Assembly: GCF_004135585.1 (NCBI RefSeq)
Contig: NZ_CP035501.1
Coordinates: 2,923,501 to 2,987,500, forward strand
Length of the DNA stretch: 64,000 nt
Source: Sphingosinicella sp. BN140058
GTDB taxonomy: Bacteria > Pseudomonadota > Alphaproteobacteria > Sphingomonadales > Sphingomonadaceae
Direction: 5' to 3'
A model generated the notes under the pieces. The model did no database searches. It was not told the origin of the DNA and saw nothing but the letters and a program-made list of their open reading frames with translations. Both the position numbers and the translations under genes were made by a program. Positions within the stretch are counted from its first letter, which is position 1; every line of letters begins with the position of its first letter. Shown in pieces: positions 25,104 to 31,947 of this stretch.

Positions 25104-25758
25104 CGATCAGCGCGTCGGCGTCGCGGCGGATGATGCCGCGACGCTGGAGGCCGTTGATCGCCCGGGACGCGGTCTCGCGCGTCGTCGAGACGCGAAGCGC
25201 GAGTTCGGCGATAACGGGGGAAGGTCGGATCGCGAGATCGGGTGCCTCGCGTGCCTGGCGCAGCAGTTCCGCATAGACCCGCCCCATAGCGGAGACGGCG
25301 GCGCGTTCGTACATCCGCTCCGTCGCTTTTCGCAGCCGCTTGAGGAGCATGCGGGAGAGGGCGAGGCTGATGCAGCCGTGCTGCTGGGCGAGCATGGCGA
25401 ATTCGGCGGCTTCGAGCACCAAAGCGCGCGCATCCTCCAGCGCCCGTACGTCCGCCTCCTGCCGCACCGGCTCGAGCTCTCCGAGCGCGCCGAACAGGTC
25501 GCCGGGATGATATTCGTGGAGCAAAACCATCTGACCGTCGGCGCTGTAGAGCAGGGCTTGCGCACGGCCGAGCAGAAGCAGGAAGGCGGTGCTCAGCCAA
25601 TCGCCCTGGCGCAGGATCGTCGCATGGCCGGCATAAGCGCGGATCCGGCCCCGCCGCATCACCTGGGCGGCGACGTCGGCGGAGCAGGCGAAGATGCGCG
25701 CGATCAGATCGTGCGTGGCCTGGGCCTGCGGATCGCCGGTGCTGGAGCCCCCTTCCAT
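25066..25758 (-). CDS. Crp/Fnr-family transcriptional regulator
   Basis: From the ATG at 25758 the product is about 230 residues; a TTG at 25776 is an alternative and neither has a strong ribosome-binding site. The N-terminal two thirds form a cyclic-nucleotide-binding-like beta roll (ATILRQGDWLSTAFLLLLGR, EYHPGDLFGALGELEP). A long dimerisation helix (LALSRMLLKRLRKATERMYE) follows, then a Crp-type winged helix with recognition segment VSTTRETASRAINGLQRRGI. There is no cysteine cluster of the Fnr type. It is convergent with and overlaps the TPR-S/SLOG gene by 38 bases. Whether it controls that operon cannot be told from sequence. Confidence 0.9.
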   Translation of the reverse strand: MEGGSSTGDPQAQATHDLIARIFACSADVAAQVMRRGRIRAYAGHATILRQGDWLSTAFLLLLGRAQALLYSADGQMVLLHEYHPGDLFGALGELEPVRQEADVRALEDARALVLEAAEFAMLAQQHGCISLALSRMLLKRLRKATERMYERAAVSAMGRVYAELLRQAREAPDLAIRPSPVIAELALRVSTTRETASRAINGLQRRGIIRRDADALIVSAPGRLEEMIF

Positions 25759-25820
25759 GAGAGGATCAGACCGCAATTAACGAGGATTCGCAACGGCGTG
25801 CGCGCGTTGGGACAAGAAAA

Positions 25821-25897
25821 TGGTCGGGGAGAGAGGATTCGAACCTCCGGCCCCTGCCTCCCGAAGACAGTGCTCTACCAGGCTGAGCTACTCCCCG
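25821..25897 (-). tRNA. tRNA-Pro (anticodon CGG)
   Basis: On the minus strand the cloverleaf folds fully. The acceptor CGGGGAG pairs with CTCCCCG and the D-stem is GCTC/GAGC. The anticodon stem is CTGTC/GGCAG with loop TTCGGGA, giving anticodon CGG. The T-arm is GGAGG-TTCGAAT-CCTCT, the discriminator is A, and the CCA end is encoded. Length is 77 bases. Confidence 0.96.
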
Positions 25898-26030
25898 ACC
25901 GGATACCGGCTTGCGCCGACCGGAAGGCAGGTGCGAGCCTATAGGGGGCGGTTTTCGGCAGCGCAAGCGGTCTCTTTTGGCGCGCCGGCGGCCTCGCGCA
26001 AACGCGATGCGAGGCGGCTCTGGAAGACCT

Positions 26031-27347
26031 TCAAGGCTGTGGGGCGAGGCTGCCGAGCATGTCCTCGATGCTGACGAATTTCTCGCGCGGGCTGCCGCTG
26101 CGCGCGCGCGCCGCCTCGGCCGCCTCGATCCTTTGCCAGTCGCAGAACGGCACGGCGGTGACGCCGCGCGTCTGGAGCAGGGCGTCGAGGCCGTCCCCGC
26201 CCGGCTTGCCGCCGTCGCCGGTGCCGAAGCGGGCGAAGATCTTCTCGGCGACTTCGAAGCCGTCCGGGCGGTTGGTGCCGATCGTGCCGGTGGGGCCGCG
26301 GCGCGCCCAGCCGACGCAATAGACGCCGTCGCCGATCACGCCTTCGTCATTGGCGAAGCGCCCGCGCGCCGGATCGTAGGGAATGCCCTCGATCGGCGGG
26401 GTCTGGTAGCCGATGCAGGTGACGATCAGGCCGCAGTCGATCGCATGACGCTCGCCGGTGCCGACCGCCCGGCCATCGTCGGTCAGCCGGGTCCGCTCGA
26501 CGATCAGCCGCTCGGCCCTGCCGTCGCCTTCGATCGCGATCGGCATCGCGAAGAATTCGAAGCAGATCGTCTTCGGCTTGTCCCCGTCCGGCGCGCCCTC
26601 GGCGAATGCGCGCAGGTGCGCGACCGACTTGCGCAGCCCGGGTTCAAGCCCGGCATCCGCGGCCTCGGGCGGGAGATCGGCGCGATCGACGAACGGGCGC
26701 GCCGCCTCGAGATGGCCGAGCTCGCCAAGCTCCTTCGGCGTCATCGCGATCTGATGGGGGCCGCGCCGGCCCAAGATGTGGATCGACCGGATCGCCGAGC
26801 GATCGAGCGCTTCGAGAGCGTGGCCGACGATGTCGGAGCCTGCGAACTCGGCCTCGGTCTTGGCGAGGATGCGGGCGACGTCGAGCGCGACATTGCCATT
26901 GCCGATCACCGCGGCGGCGGCAGCAGTGTCGAGCGGCGGATCGAGCGATGCGAAATCCGGATGGCCGTTATACCAGCCGACGAAGGCGGCCGACCCGAGA
27001 ACGCCCGGAAGATCGCTGCCGGGAATGCCGAGCGGCCGGTCCGCGGGCGCTCCGGTCGCGACGACGACCGCGTCGTACAGGTCGCGAAGCTCGTCGATCG
27101 AGACGTCGCGGCCGATCAGCACGTTGCCAACGAAGCGGACACCCTCCGCCACGGCGACCTTTTCGTAGCGCCGGGACACTGCCTTGATCGACTGATGATC
27201 GGGCGCGACGCCGGAGCGGATCAGCCCGTAGGGGACCGGCAGCCGGTCGATCAGATCGATACGAACTCCGGCGCCATATTGCTTCTGCAGCCCCTCGGCG
27301 CTGTAGAAGCCGGCCGGGCCGGAGCCGATGATCGCTATGTGCCGCAT
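26031..27347 (-). CDS. FAD-dependent ferredoxin--NADP+ reductase (adrenodoxin-reductase/FprA type)
   Basis: The product is 438 residues from the ATG at 27347, preceded by GGGAG; the open frame extends upstream but without family sequence. The FAD Rossmann motif GSGPAG is at residues 8-13 (MRHIAIIGSGPAGFYSAEGL). The segment PVPYGLIRSGVAPDHQSIK is highly characteristic of adrenodoxin-type reductases. A second nucleotide fold carries VIGNGNVALDVARIL and HILGRRGPHQ. The C-terminal FAD contact GWARRGPTGTIGTNRPD is intact. It transfers electrons between NADPH and ferredoxins in the cytoplasm. No ferredoxin or P450 gene is adjacent. Confidence 0.94.
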   Translation of the reverse strand: MRHIAIIGSGPAGFYSAEGLQKQYGAGVRIDLIDRLPVPYGLIRSGVAPDHQSIKAVSRRYEKVAVAEGVRFVGNVLIGRDVSIDELRDLYDAVVVATGAPADRPLGIPGSDLPGVLGSAAFVGWYNGHPDFASLDPPLDTAAAAAVIGNGNVALDVARILAKTEAEFAGSDIVGHALEALDRSAIRSIHILGRRGPHQIAMTPKELGELGHLEAARPFVDRADLPPEAADAGLEPGLRKSVAHLRAFAEGAPDGDKPKTICFEFFAMPIAIEGDGRAERLIVERTRLTDDGRAVGTGERHAIDCGLIVTCIGYQTPPIEGIPYDPARGRFANDEGVIGDGVYCVGWARRGPTGTIGTNRPDGFEVAEKIFARFGTGDGGKPGGDGLDALLQTRGVTAVPFCDWQRIEAAEAARARSGSPREKFVSIEDMLGSLAPQP

Positions 27348-27417
27348 CCGCACGCTCCCATTTTCCCCGGATGCTAGCGCTGCGCCCCGGCTTGGCAAGC
27401 CGCCATGGGCGCGCGAG

Positions 27418-27741
27418 TCAGGATTTGCGGCCGCTGCGATCTTCCAGCAATTCATTGCCGTGCCGCCGCAGCAAGCCCTCGATCTGCTTGCCGAAGAAGG
27501 ACAATACGCCCGGCAGGCTTACCTCCACGCGCACCAGTTTTTCCTGCACGTCGAGGGAAGCGCCGACGGTCTGGCCAAGAGCCGTGATGTTCAGGTTCAG
27601 CCGATCGCCGACCCAGTTCTTCTCGACCTGGGCGCCGCTCGGCAGATGATCGGTGAGCTGGCCGATGCCGTTCTGGATACGGCGCTTCGCCTCGGCGGCA
27701 CCAAGTGCGTGCGGAAGATCGACGGTGATCGGGCTGGCCAT
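27418..27741 (-). CDS. polyhydroxyalkanoic acid system family protein
   Basis: This 107-residue protein starts at the ATG at 27741 behind AGGAGACACT. It begins MASPITVDLPHALGAAEAKR, which matches the small PHA-granule-region family (PHA_gran_rgn). It ends in a basic tail (GLLRRHGNELLEDRSGRKS). These proteins are found near PHA genes in proteobacteria and may bind granules or lipids; their biochemical role is not settled. No PHA synthase is in the window. Confidence 0.87.
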   Translation of the reverse strand: MASPITVDLPHALGAAEAKRRIQNGIGQLTDHLPSGAQVEKNWVGDRLNLNITALGQTVGASLDVQEKLVRVEVSLPGVLSFFGKQIEGLLRRHGNELLEDRSGRKS

Positions 27742-27878
27742 AGTGTCTCCTGAACGAGGCGCATTTGGACTGCGTAGCAAGACCATGTGGTGATTGCGGC
27801 GCGGACGGACAACGATGTCCCGGTACGGGAACCCGATTGACGGCCTGATGGATGCGCTTGTGGCCGGGAAGCGGCCGG

Positions 27879-28727
27879 TCAGAGGTGGCCGAAGCGGCCC
27901 GCCTGATAGTCCTGCACCGCGGCGACGATCTCCTCGCGGCTGTTCATCACGAACGGACCGTGGGAGACGATCGGCTCCCGGAACGGCGCACCGTGACCGA
28001 ACAAAATGGTGGCGCCCGCCGGTGCCGCGATCGACACTCCCTCGCCGTCGTCGGCGAACTCGGCGAGGTGGTGGGCGGGAACCGGAACGCCGCCGACCTG
28101 CCCCTCGCCGGCGACGACGTAGAGGAAGATGGTGCGGCCGGCCGGCACCGGTATGTCGACCGTGCCGCCAGCGTCGAGCCGCACGGTCATCAGCCGGATG
28201 TCGGCGATCGGCTTGATCGGGCCTTCGATTCCGTCCCATTGCTCGGAGACGAGATGCAGGCGTCCCTTCGCGATCTCGACGCTGGGAATGTCGTTGGCCT
28301 CGAGACCGACATAAGCGGGGGCGGTCATCTTCAGCCGCGCCGGCAGGTTGATCCAGAGCTGCAGGATTTCGAGCGGCCCGCCCTCCTGCTTGAAGCTATC
28401 CGGCGACAGCTCGGCGTGGACGAGCCCGCGGCCGGCCGTCATCCACTGCACGCCGCCGGCATGGATCACGCTCTCGTGGCCGCCACTGTCCAGATGCGAG
28501 AGCTCTCCCGCGAGGATGAAGGTCACCGTCTCGAAGCCGCGATGGGGATGCGGACCGAACGGGAGGCCGCGATTCCCCGCCGAATAGACTTGCGGGCCAT
28601 GATGGTTGAGGAACAGGAAGGGATCGAGATCGGGCAAGGCCGGGCCCGGCAGCGGCCGCCGCGTGACGAGATCGCCGATATCGTCGCGCAGCGCAGGGTG
28701 GAGGCGCTTGACCTGGCGGCTCCGCAT
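27879..28727 (-). CDS. pirin family protein (cupin, quercetinase-like)
   Basis: The product has 282 residues. The N-terminal cupin holds the pirin metal-binding set: H60 and H62 (PHPHRGFETVTF), H104 and E106 (GRGLVHAELSP). The C-terminal pirin domain includes GRTIFLYVVAGEGQVGG and a late segment GATILFGHGAPFREPI. Pirins with these ligands can bind iron and some show quercetin dioxygenase activity. The substrate is not predictable. Its ATG overlaps the mnmA stop (TGATG), so the two are translationally coupled. Confidence 0.92.
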   Translation of the reverse strand: MRSRQVKRLHPALRDDIGDLVTRRPLPGPALPDLDPFLFLNHHGPQVYSAGNRGLPFGPHPHRGFETVTFILAGELSHLDSGGHESVIHAGGVQWMTAGRGLVHAELSPDSFKQEGGPLEILQLWINLPARLKMTAPAYVGLEANDIPSVEIAKGRLHLVSEQWDGIEGPIKPIADIRLMTVRLDAGGTVDIPVPAGRTIFLYVVAGEGQVGGVPVPAHHLAEFADDGEGVSIAAPAGATILFGHGAPFREPIVSHGPFVMNSREEIVAAVQDYQAGRFGHL

Positions 28728-29833
28728 CAGGCGGGCTCCAGTTCCGAAGCCTGCGTTTCCTCGATCCAGCCGCCGCCGAGCACCCGGTCGCCCGCATAGA
28801 GCACCGCCGCCTGGCCGGGGGAGACACCATATTCGGGCGCCTCGAAATGGATCGCCTCGCCGTCGAAGCGGACCGGGGCCGGACGCGCCATCGAGCGAAC
28901 CTTGGCGGTCAGGCCTTCGCGCTGGTCCTCACCGAGCCAGTTGATTGCGGACAGGCGTGCCGCACGGACGGCGAGCGCGCTTTTCGGCCCCACGACGACG
29001 CGCCGCGCTTCGGCATCGATGCGGACGACGTAGAGCGGCTCGGCCTGGCCGCCGATTTCGAGACCGCGGCGCTGCCCGACCGTGAAGTGGATGAGGCCCT
29101 TGTGCCGCCCGAGCACATCGCCGTTGCGGTCGACGATCTCGCCTTCCTCGGCCGCCTCCGGACGCACCTTCTTCACCACGGCGGCATAATCGCCGCCGGG
29201 CACGAAGCAGATATCCTGACTGTCGGGCTTGTCGGCGACGACGAGTCCGAGATCGCGGGCAAGCTCGCGGACGAGCGGCTTGGGAAGCCCGCCGAGCGGG
29301 AAGCGGAGATAATCGAGCTGCGTGCGCGTGGTCGCGAACAGGAAGTAGCTCTGGTCGCGCGCCGGATCGGCGGCGCGGTGCAGCTCGGCGCCGCTGGCCC
29401 CCTCCACGCGGCGGACATAATGGCCGGTGGCGAGGCAATCCGCACCGAGATCGCGGGCAAGGCCGAGAAGATCGGTGAACTTGACGCCCTGGTTGCACGA
29501 CACGCAGGGGATCGGCGTGCGACCCTTCATATATTCGTCGGCAAAACGTTCGATCACGCTGCCTCGAAAGGCGCTTTCATAGTCGAAGACGTAATGGGCG
29601 ATGCCGAGACGGTCGGCCACCGTCTTCGCATCATAGATGTCCTGACCTGCGCAGCAGGTCTTGGTTCGCCCGATCGCCTCACCATGATCGTAAAGCTGAA
29701 GGGTAACGCCGATCACTTCCGCGCCGCTTCGTGCGGCGAGCGCGGCGACCACCGAACTGTCGACGCCCCCCGACATGGCAACGACGATCCTGGCACCCTG
29801 TGCGGGCCGGCCGAGCTGAAAATCCACCTGCAT
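28727..29833 (-). CDS. mnmA: tRNA-specific 2-thiouridylase MnmA
   Basis: This 368-residue protein has the PP-loop motif SGGVDSS at residues 21-27, which activates uridine 34 with ATP. The two catalytic cysteines are C113 ([11 protein letters not shown]) and C209 ([11 protein letters not shown]), equivalent to C102 and C199 of E. coli MnmA. The central [13 protein letters not shown] segment and C-terminal beta-barrel residues are intact. It inserts sulfur at the wobble uridine of Lys, Glu and Gln tRNAs. It is the first gene of a two-gene unit with the pirin gene. Confidence 0.97.
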   Translation of the reverse strand: MQVDFQLGRPAQGARIVVAMSGGVDSSVVAALAARSGAEVIGVTLQLYDHGEAIGRTKTCCAGQDIYDAKTVADRLGIAHYVFDYESAFRGSVIERFADEYMKGRTPIPCVSCNQGVKFTDLLGLARDLGADCLATGHYVRRVEGASGAELHRAADPARDQSYFLFATTRTQLDYLRFPLGGLPKPLVRELARDLGLVVADKPDSQDICFVPGGDYAAVVKKVRPEAAEEGEIVDRNGDVLGRHKGLIHFTVGQRRGLEIGGQAEPLYVVRIDAEARRVVVGPKSALAVRAARLSAINWLGEDQREGLTAKVRSMARPAPVRFDGEAIHFEAPEYGVSPGQAAVLYAGDRVLGGGWIEETQASELEPA

Positions 29834-29935
29834 ATCGGGCGCTTACATAAGAGCGGCGGGTCGCAAAGCCCACCCCTTCCCAAAAAAGACGGTGTCTTTA
29901 CCCGGTCTTCAACCTTCCCGCGCTAAGGCGGCCGG

Positions 29936-30199
29936 ATGGACCTTGGATTTCTCCGCCGCGCGGAACAGCGTTTCGCCAGCCGCACCGCCGTCGCGCCCGA
30001 TCCGGGCGTGGTGACCGCGCTGCTGCAGGCGCAGCGCGCGGCCTCCGCGGCGGCGCGTGCCGAGGCGCTGCTCGAGGAGCCCAAGGTTGCCGATCCGATT
30101 GCGGAAATCGTTCTCGGCGGCTCCGGCTGGCGGCGCGCGGTCGCGTCACAGCGCGGCTCCTTCAACAGCGCCCTGGCCGGGCAAGACGACGGTAACTGA
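29936..30199 (+). CDS. small hypothetical protein (87 aa)
   Basis: It starts MDLGFLRRAEQRFASRTAVA and has an alanine/arginine-rich helical middle (ALLQAQRAASAAARAEALLE). There is no membrane segment and no recognised domain. It stands divergent to mnmA and in front of sciP. Codon use suits the genome. The call rests on position and coding character only. Confidence 0.5.
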   Translation: MDLGFLRRAEQRFASRTAVAPDPGVVTALLQAQRAASAAARAEALLEEPKVADPIAEIVLGGSGWRRAVASQRGSFNSALAGQDDGN

Positions 30200-30307
30200 A
30201 ATGACCGCGGCGTTTACCTTGCGGTTTCAATCTTCCTTCAAGGCTCGGGGCTTACACCCAATGGGCAGGGGAGCAAGAGTTTCAGGTTTCGCGAGTTTGA
30301 GGTGCGA

Positions 30308-30607
30308 ATGATCGAGAATCAGAAAATCCGGCCAGCGCAGGTGATCGGCCCCTTGGGGGAGCCGCTCACTCTCGACTCGCTGCCGCCCGCGGGCACCTCG
30401 CGCTGGGTCGTTCGCCGCAAGGCCGAAGTGGTTGCCGCGGTCAATGGCGGCCTGCTCTCGGTCGACGAAGCCTGCGACCGTTATGGTCTGACGCTCGAGG
30501 AATTCGCCAGCTGGCAGCGTGCGGTCGATCGCTCGGGCATGCCCGGCCTGCGGGTGACCCGGATCCAGCATTACAAGTCGCTCTACGAACGGCAGCAGAA
30601 GTTCTGA
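30308..30607 (+). CDS. sciP: SciP / DUF1153 family CtrA-inhibitory protein
   Basis: The product is 99 residues from the ATG at 30308; a GTG two codons upstream is less likely. The protein matches the family strongly: IRPAQVIGPLGEPLTLDSLP, then a helix-turn-helix (RWVVRRKAEVVAAVNGGLLS, EACDRYGLTLEEFASWQRAV). In Caulobacter, SciP binds the cell-cycle master regulator CtrA and blocks activation of its target promoters. This is an alphaproteobacterial marker. A strong terminator lies 100 bases downstream. Confidence 0.93.
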   Translation: MIENQKIRPAQVIGPLGEPLTLDSLPPAGTSRWVVRRKAEVVAAVNGGLLSVDEACDRYGLTLEEFASWQRAVDRSGMPGLRVTRIQHYKSLYERQQKF

Positions 30608-30707
30608 GCGGGATGCAGAGGTGGTGCCGCCGCAGGGTGCCAGCTTTGCGAAACAAAAAGAAGCGCTTCGCCGCAATCTGACGCGTATCAGATAGGCGGC
30701 CTGTACG

Positions 30708-30741
30708 GCCCTCCCTCCGCCGCGGCGGCGGGAGGGCTTTT
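30708..30741 (+). terminator. rho-independent terminator after sciP
   Basis: The arms GCCCTCCC (30708-30715) and GGGAGGGC (30730-30737) enclose a further GC-rich inverted repeat (CCGCC/GGCGG) and are followed directly by TTTT. Confidence 0.85.
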
Positions 30742-30781
30742 CACGGGTGCCGCATACCGCAGTTGCGCCCGCGGGCGCGGG

Positions 30782-30964
30782 TCAGCCGAAATAAGGTCGA
30801 TCGGACAAAGGGCGGGAGCCTGCGACCGAGTCGGTGATCGTGGCGGGACTCCCGCTCTCTTGCGCCGCCTCTGCAAGCCACAGCAATATCGGGTGGATCG
30901 GCGCCGCATTCTGGCCGAAGCGACGGGCGCGACGTCCGCGATCCTTGCGTCCGATGGGATGCAT
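30782..30964 (-). CDS. small hypothetical protein (60 aa)
   Basis: The start MHPIGRKDRGRRARRFGQNA has a good ribosome-binding site (GAGGTGA, five bases from the ATG). The product is basic at the N-terminus with a possible short helix (IHPILLWLAEAAQES). There is no known domain. A weak LacI-like palindrome lies upstream at 31037-31050. The evidence is modest. Confidence 0.4.
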   Translation of the reverse strand: MHPIGRKDRGRRARRFGQNAAPIHPILLWLAEAAQESGSPATITDSVAGSRPLSDRPYFG

Positions 30965-31036
30965 TTCTTCACCTCTCCCCTTCGATCCGGGTCCATATTG
31001 CGGACTCTCGAGTCAAATGGGATCCTAACGCAAAGC

Positions 31037-31050
31037 TGATAACGCTAACA
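31037..31050. promoter_or_regulatory. weak LacI-type palindrome
   Basis: TGATAACGCTAACA has a central CG and five of seven paired positions. It resembles the better operators at 39873 and 43339. It lies upstream of the 60-aa minus-strand ORF. It may be chance. Confidence 0.3.
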
Positions 31051-31070
31051 GATGCTTTTTGCGTCAGTCG

Positions 31071-31238
31071 TCATTTTTGCGCCGGAGGAGGCTGGCGAAA
31101 CGACAGGGGAGCCGAGGCGGCCGCGATTGCGGAATCGCCGCAGCAGGCGCGCGGCGCGGCAAGGCCGAGCTGCGCCACCAGCAGGGTCAGCGTGGCCAGG
31201 GCGACGCCGGCCATGCCGATGAGCAATCTCTTTTCCAT
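31071..31238 (-). CDS. small single-span membrane or exported protein (55 aa)
   Basis: From the ATG at 31238 (GAGGGT about eight bases upstream) the protein reads MEKRLLIGMAGVALATLTLL, a hydrophobic N-terminal segment. It continues with APRACCGDSAIAAAS and a proline-rich end. It could be a signal-anchored peptide or an exported Cys-containing protein. I do not recognise it. Confidence 0.45.
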   Translation of the reverse strand: MEKRLLIGMAGVALATLTLLVAQLGLAAPRACCGDSAIAAASAPLSFRQPPPAQK

Positions 31239-31331
31239 CTGTGCTACCCTCGGCAATGGCCTTCGGATTGATGACGTCGCCGCGCCCTGCTTCCCGCATC
31301 TCCCAGACCCCCATCGGACGCTCCGACCTCT

Positions 31332-31736
31332 TCAAAGGTAGCGCGTTTCCTCCGGCTCCTGCCACCAGGCGTTGTTGCGCCCATCGCCGATGCGAACCGG
31401 CGCTGCAGCCATCTCCGCGGGGCTGGCGTCATCGAGGCAGGCGATGCTGACCGAGACGAACGCGCCGCCGATCTCGGCAACGTCGCCTCGGGAAAACGGA
31501 GCGCAGCCGCAGGTGGAACAGAACAGCCATTCGCCTTGCTTGCTGCCGAAGGCGTAGCTGCTGAGCGCCTGGTCGCCGGCAAGCTGCCGGAAGGAGTCCG
31601 GCTTGATCAGCGCGTTCCAGTTGCGGCGCTTGGTGCAGATCGAACAATTGCATTTGTTCGTGCCCGCGGCGAGATCGATGTCCGCTTCGAATTGCACTGC
31701 GCCGCAATGGCAGCTGCCATGATAGGTCTTCAGCAC
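31332..31736 (-). CDS. GFA/CENP-V-fold protein (glutathione-dependent formaldehyde-activating enzyme family)
   Basis: A GTG at 31736 is chosen as start because AAGGAG lies seven bases before it; the next residues LKTYHGSCHCGAVQF match family N-termini. The zinc-binding cysteines are all present: SCHCGAVQF, KCNCSICTK and LFCSTCGCAPF. Length (134 residues) is normal. Members are zinc proteins whose substrates are mostly unknown; the family name comes from one enzyme acting on S-hydroxymethylglutathione. The gene is divergent from the TonB receptor at 31948. Confidence 0.9.
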   Translation of the reverse strand: MLKTYHGSCHCGAVQFEADIDLAAGTNKCNCSICTKRRNWNALIKPDSFRQLAGDQALSSYAFGSKQGEWLFCSTCGCAPFSRGDVAEIGGAFVSVSIACLDDASPAEMAAAPVRIGDGRNNAWWQEPEETRYL

Positions 31737-31783
31737 CGTCTTCTCCTTGCAAAGTGAATGCGCTGAAACGCCTACCAGCACCC

Positions 31784-31805
31784 TGCTGACAGCGTGCTGT
31801 CAGCA
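31784..31805. promoter_or_regulatory. perfect 10-bp inverted repeat, candidate operator
   Basis: TGCTGACAGC-GT-GCTGTCAGCA lies between the divergent GFA gene and the TonB receptor-phospholipase operon, 143 bases before the receptor start. The 10-bp arms with a 2-base spacer suit a dimeric regulator. It differs from the TGTTAAC-type palindromes further right. Confidence 0.5.
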
Positions 31806-31947
31806 ATGCTCCCTCGGCAACAATGCCGCTGTGTCATCCGGGTGTCCGCAAGCCGAAATTTCTCCGCAATGGAGCGGCCCCAAAAGCGCAACAGAGCGCC
31901 TCTATGGGCACCCCCGAAGGCCATCCGGCCTGGGGGAGAAGTACCAC

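Noticed and set aside
25821..25897. tRNA-Pro as an integration site for an island
   Set aside because: No integrase and no repeat of the tRNA 3' end were seen nearby. The AT-rich TIR-operon gene is more than 2 kb away, with a normal Crp-type gene between.
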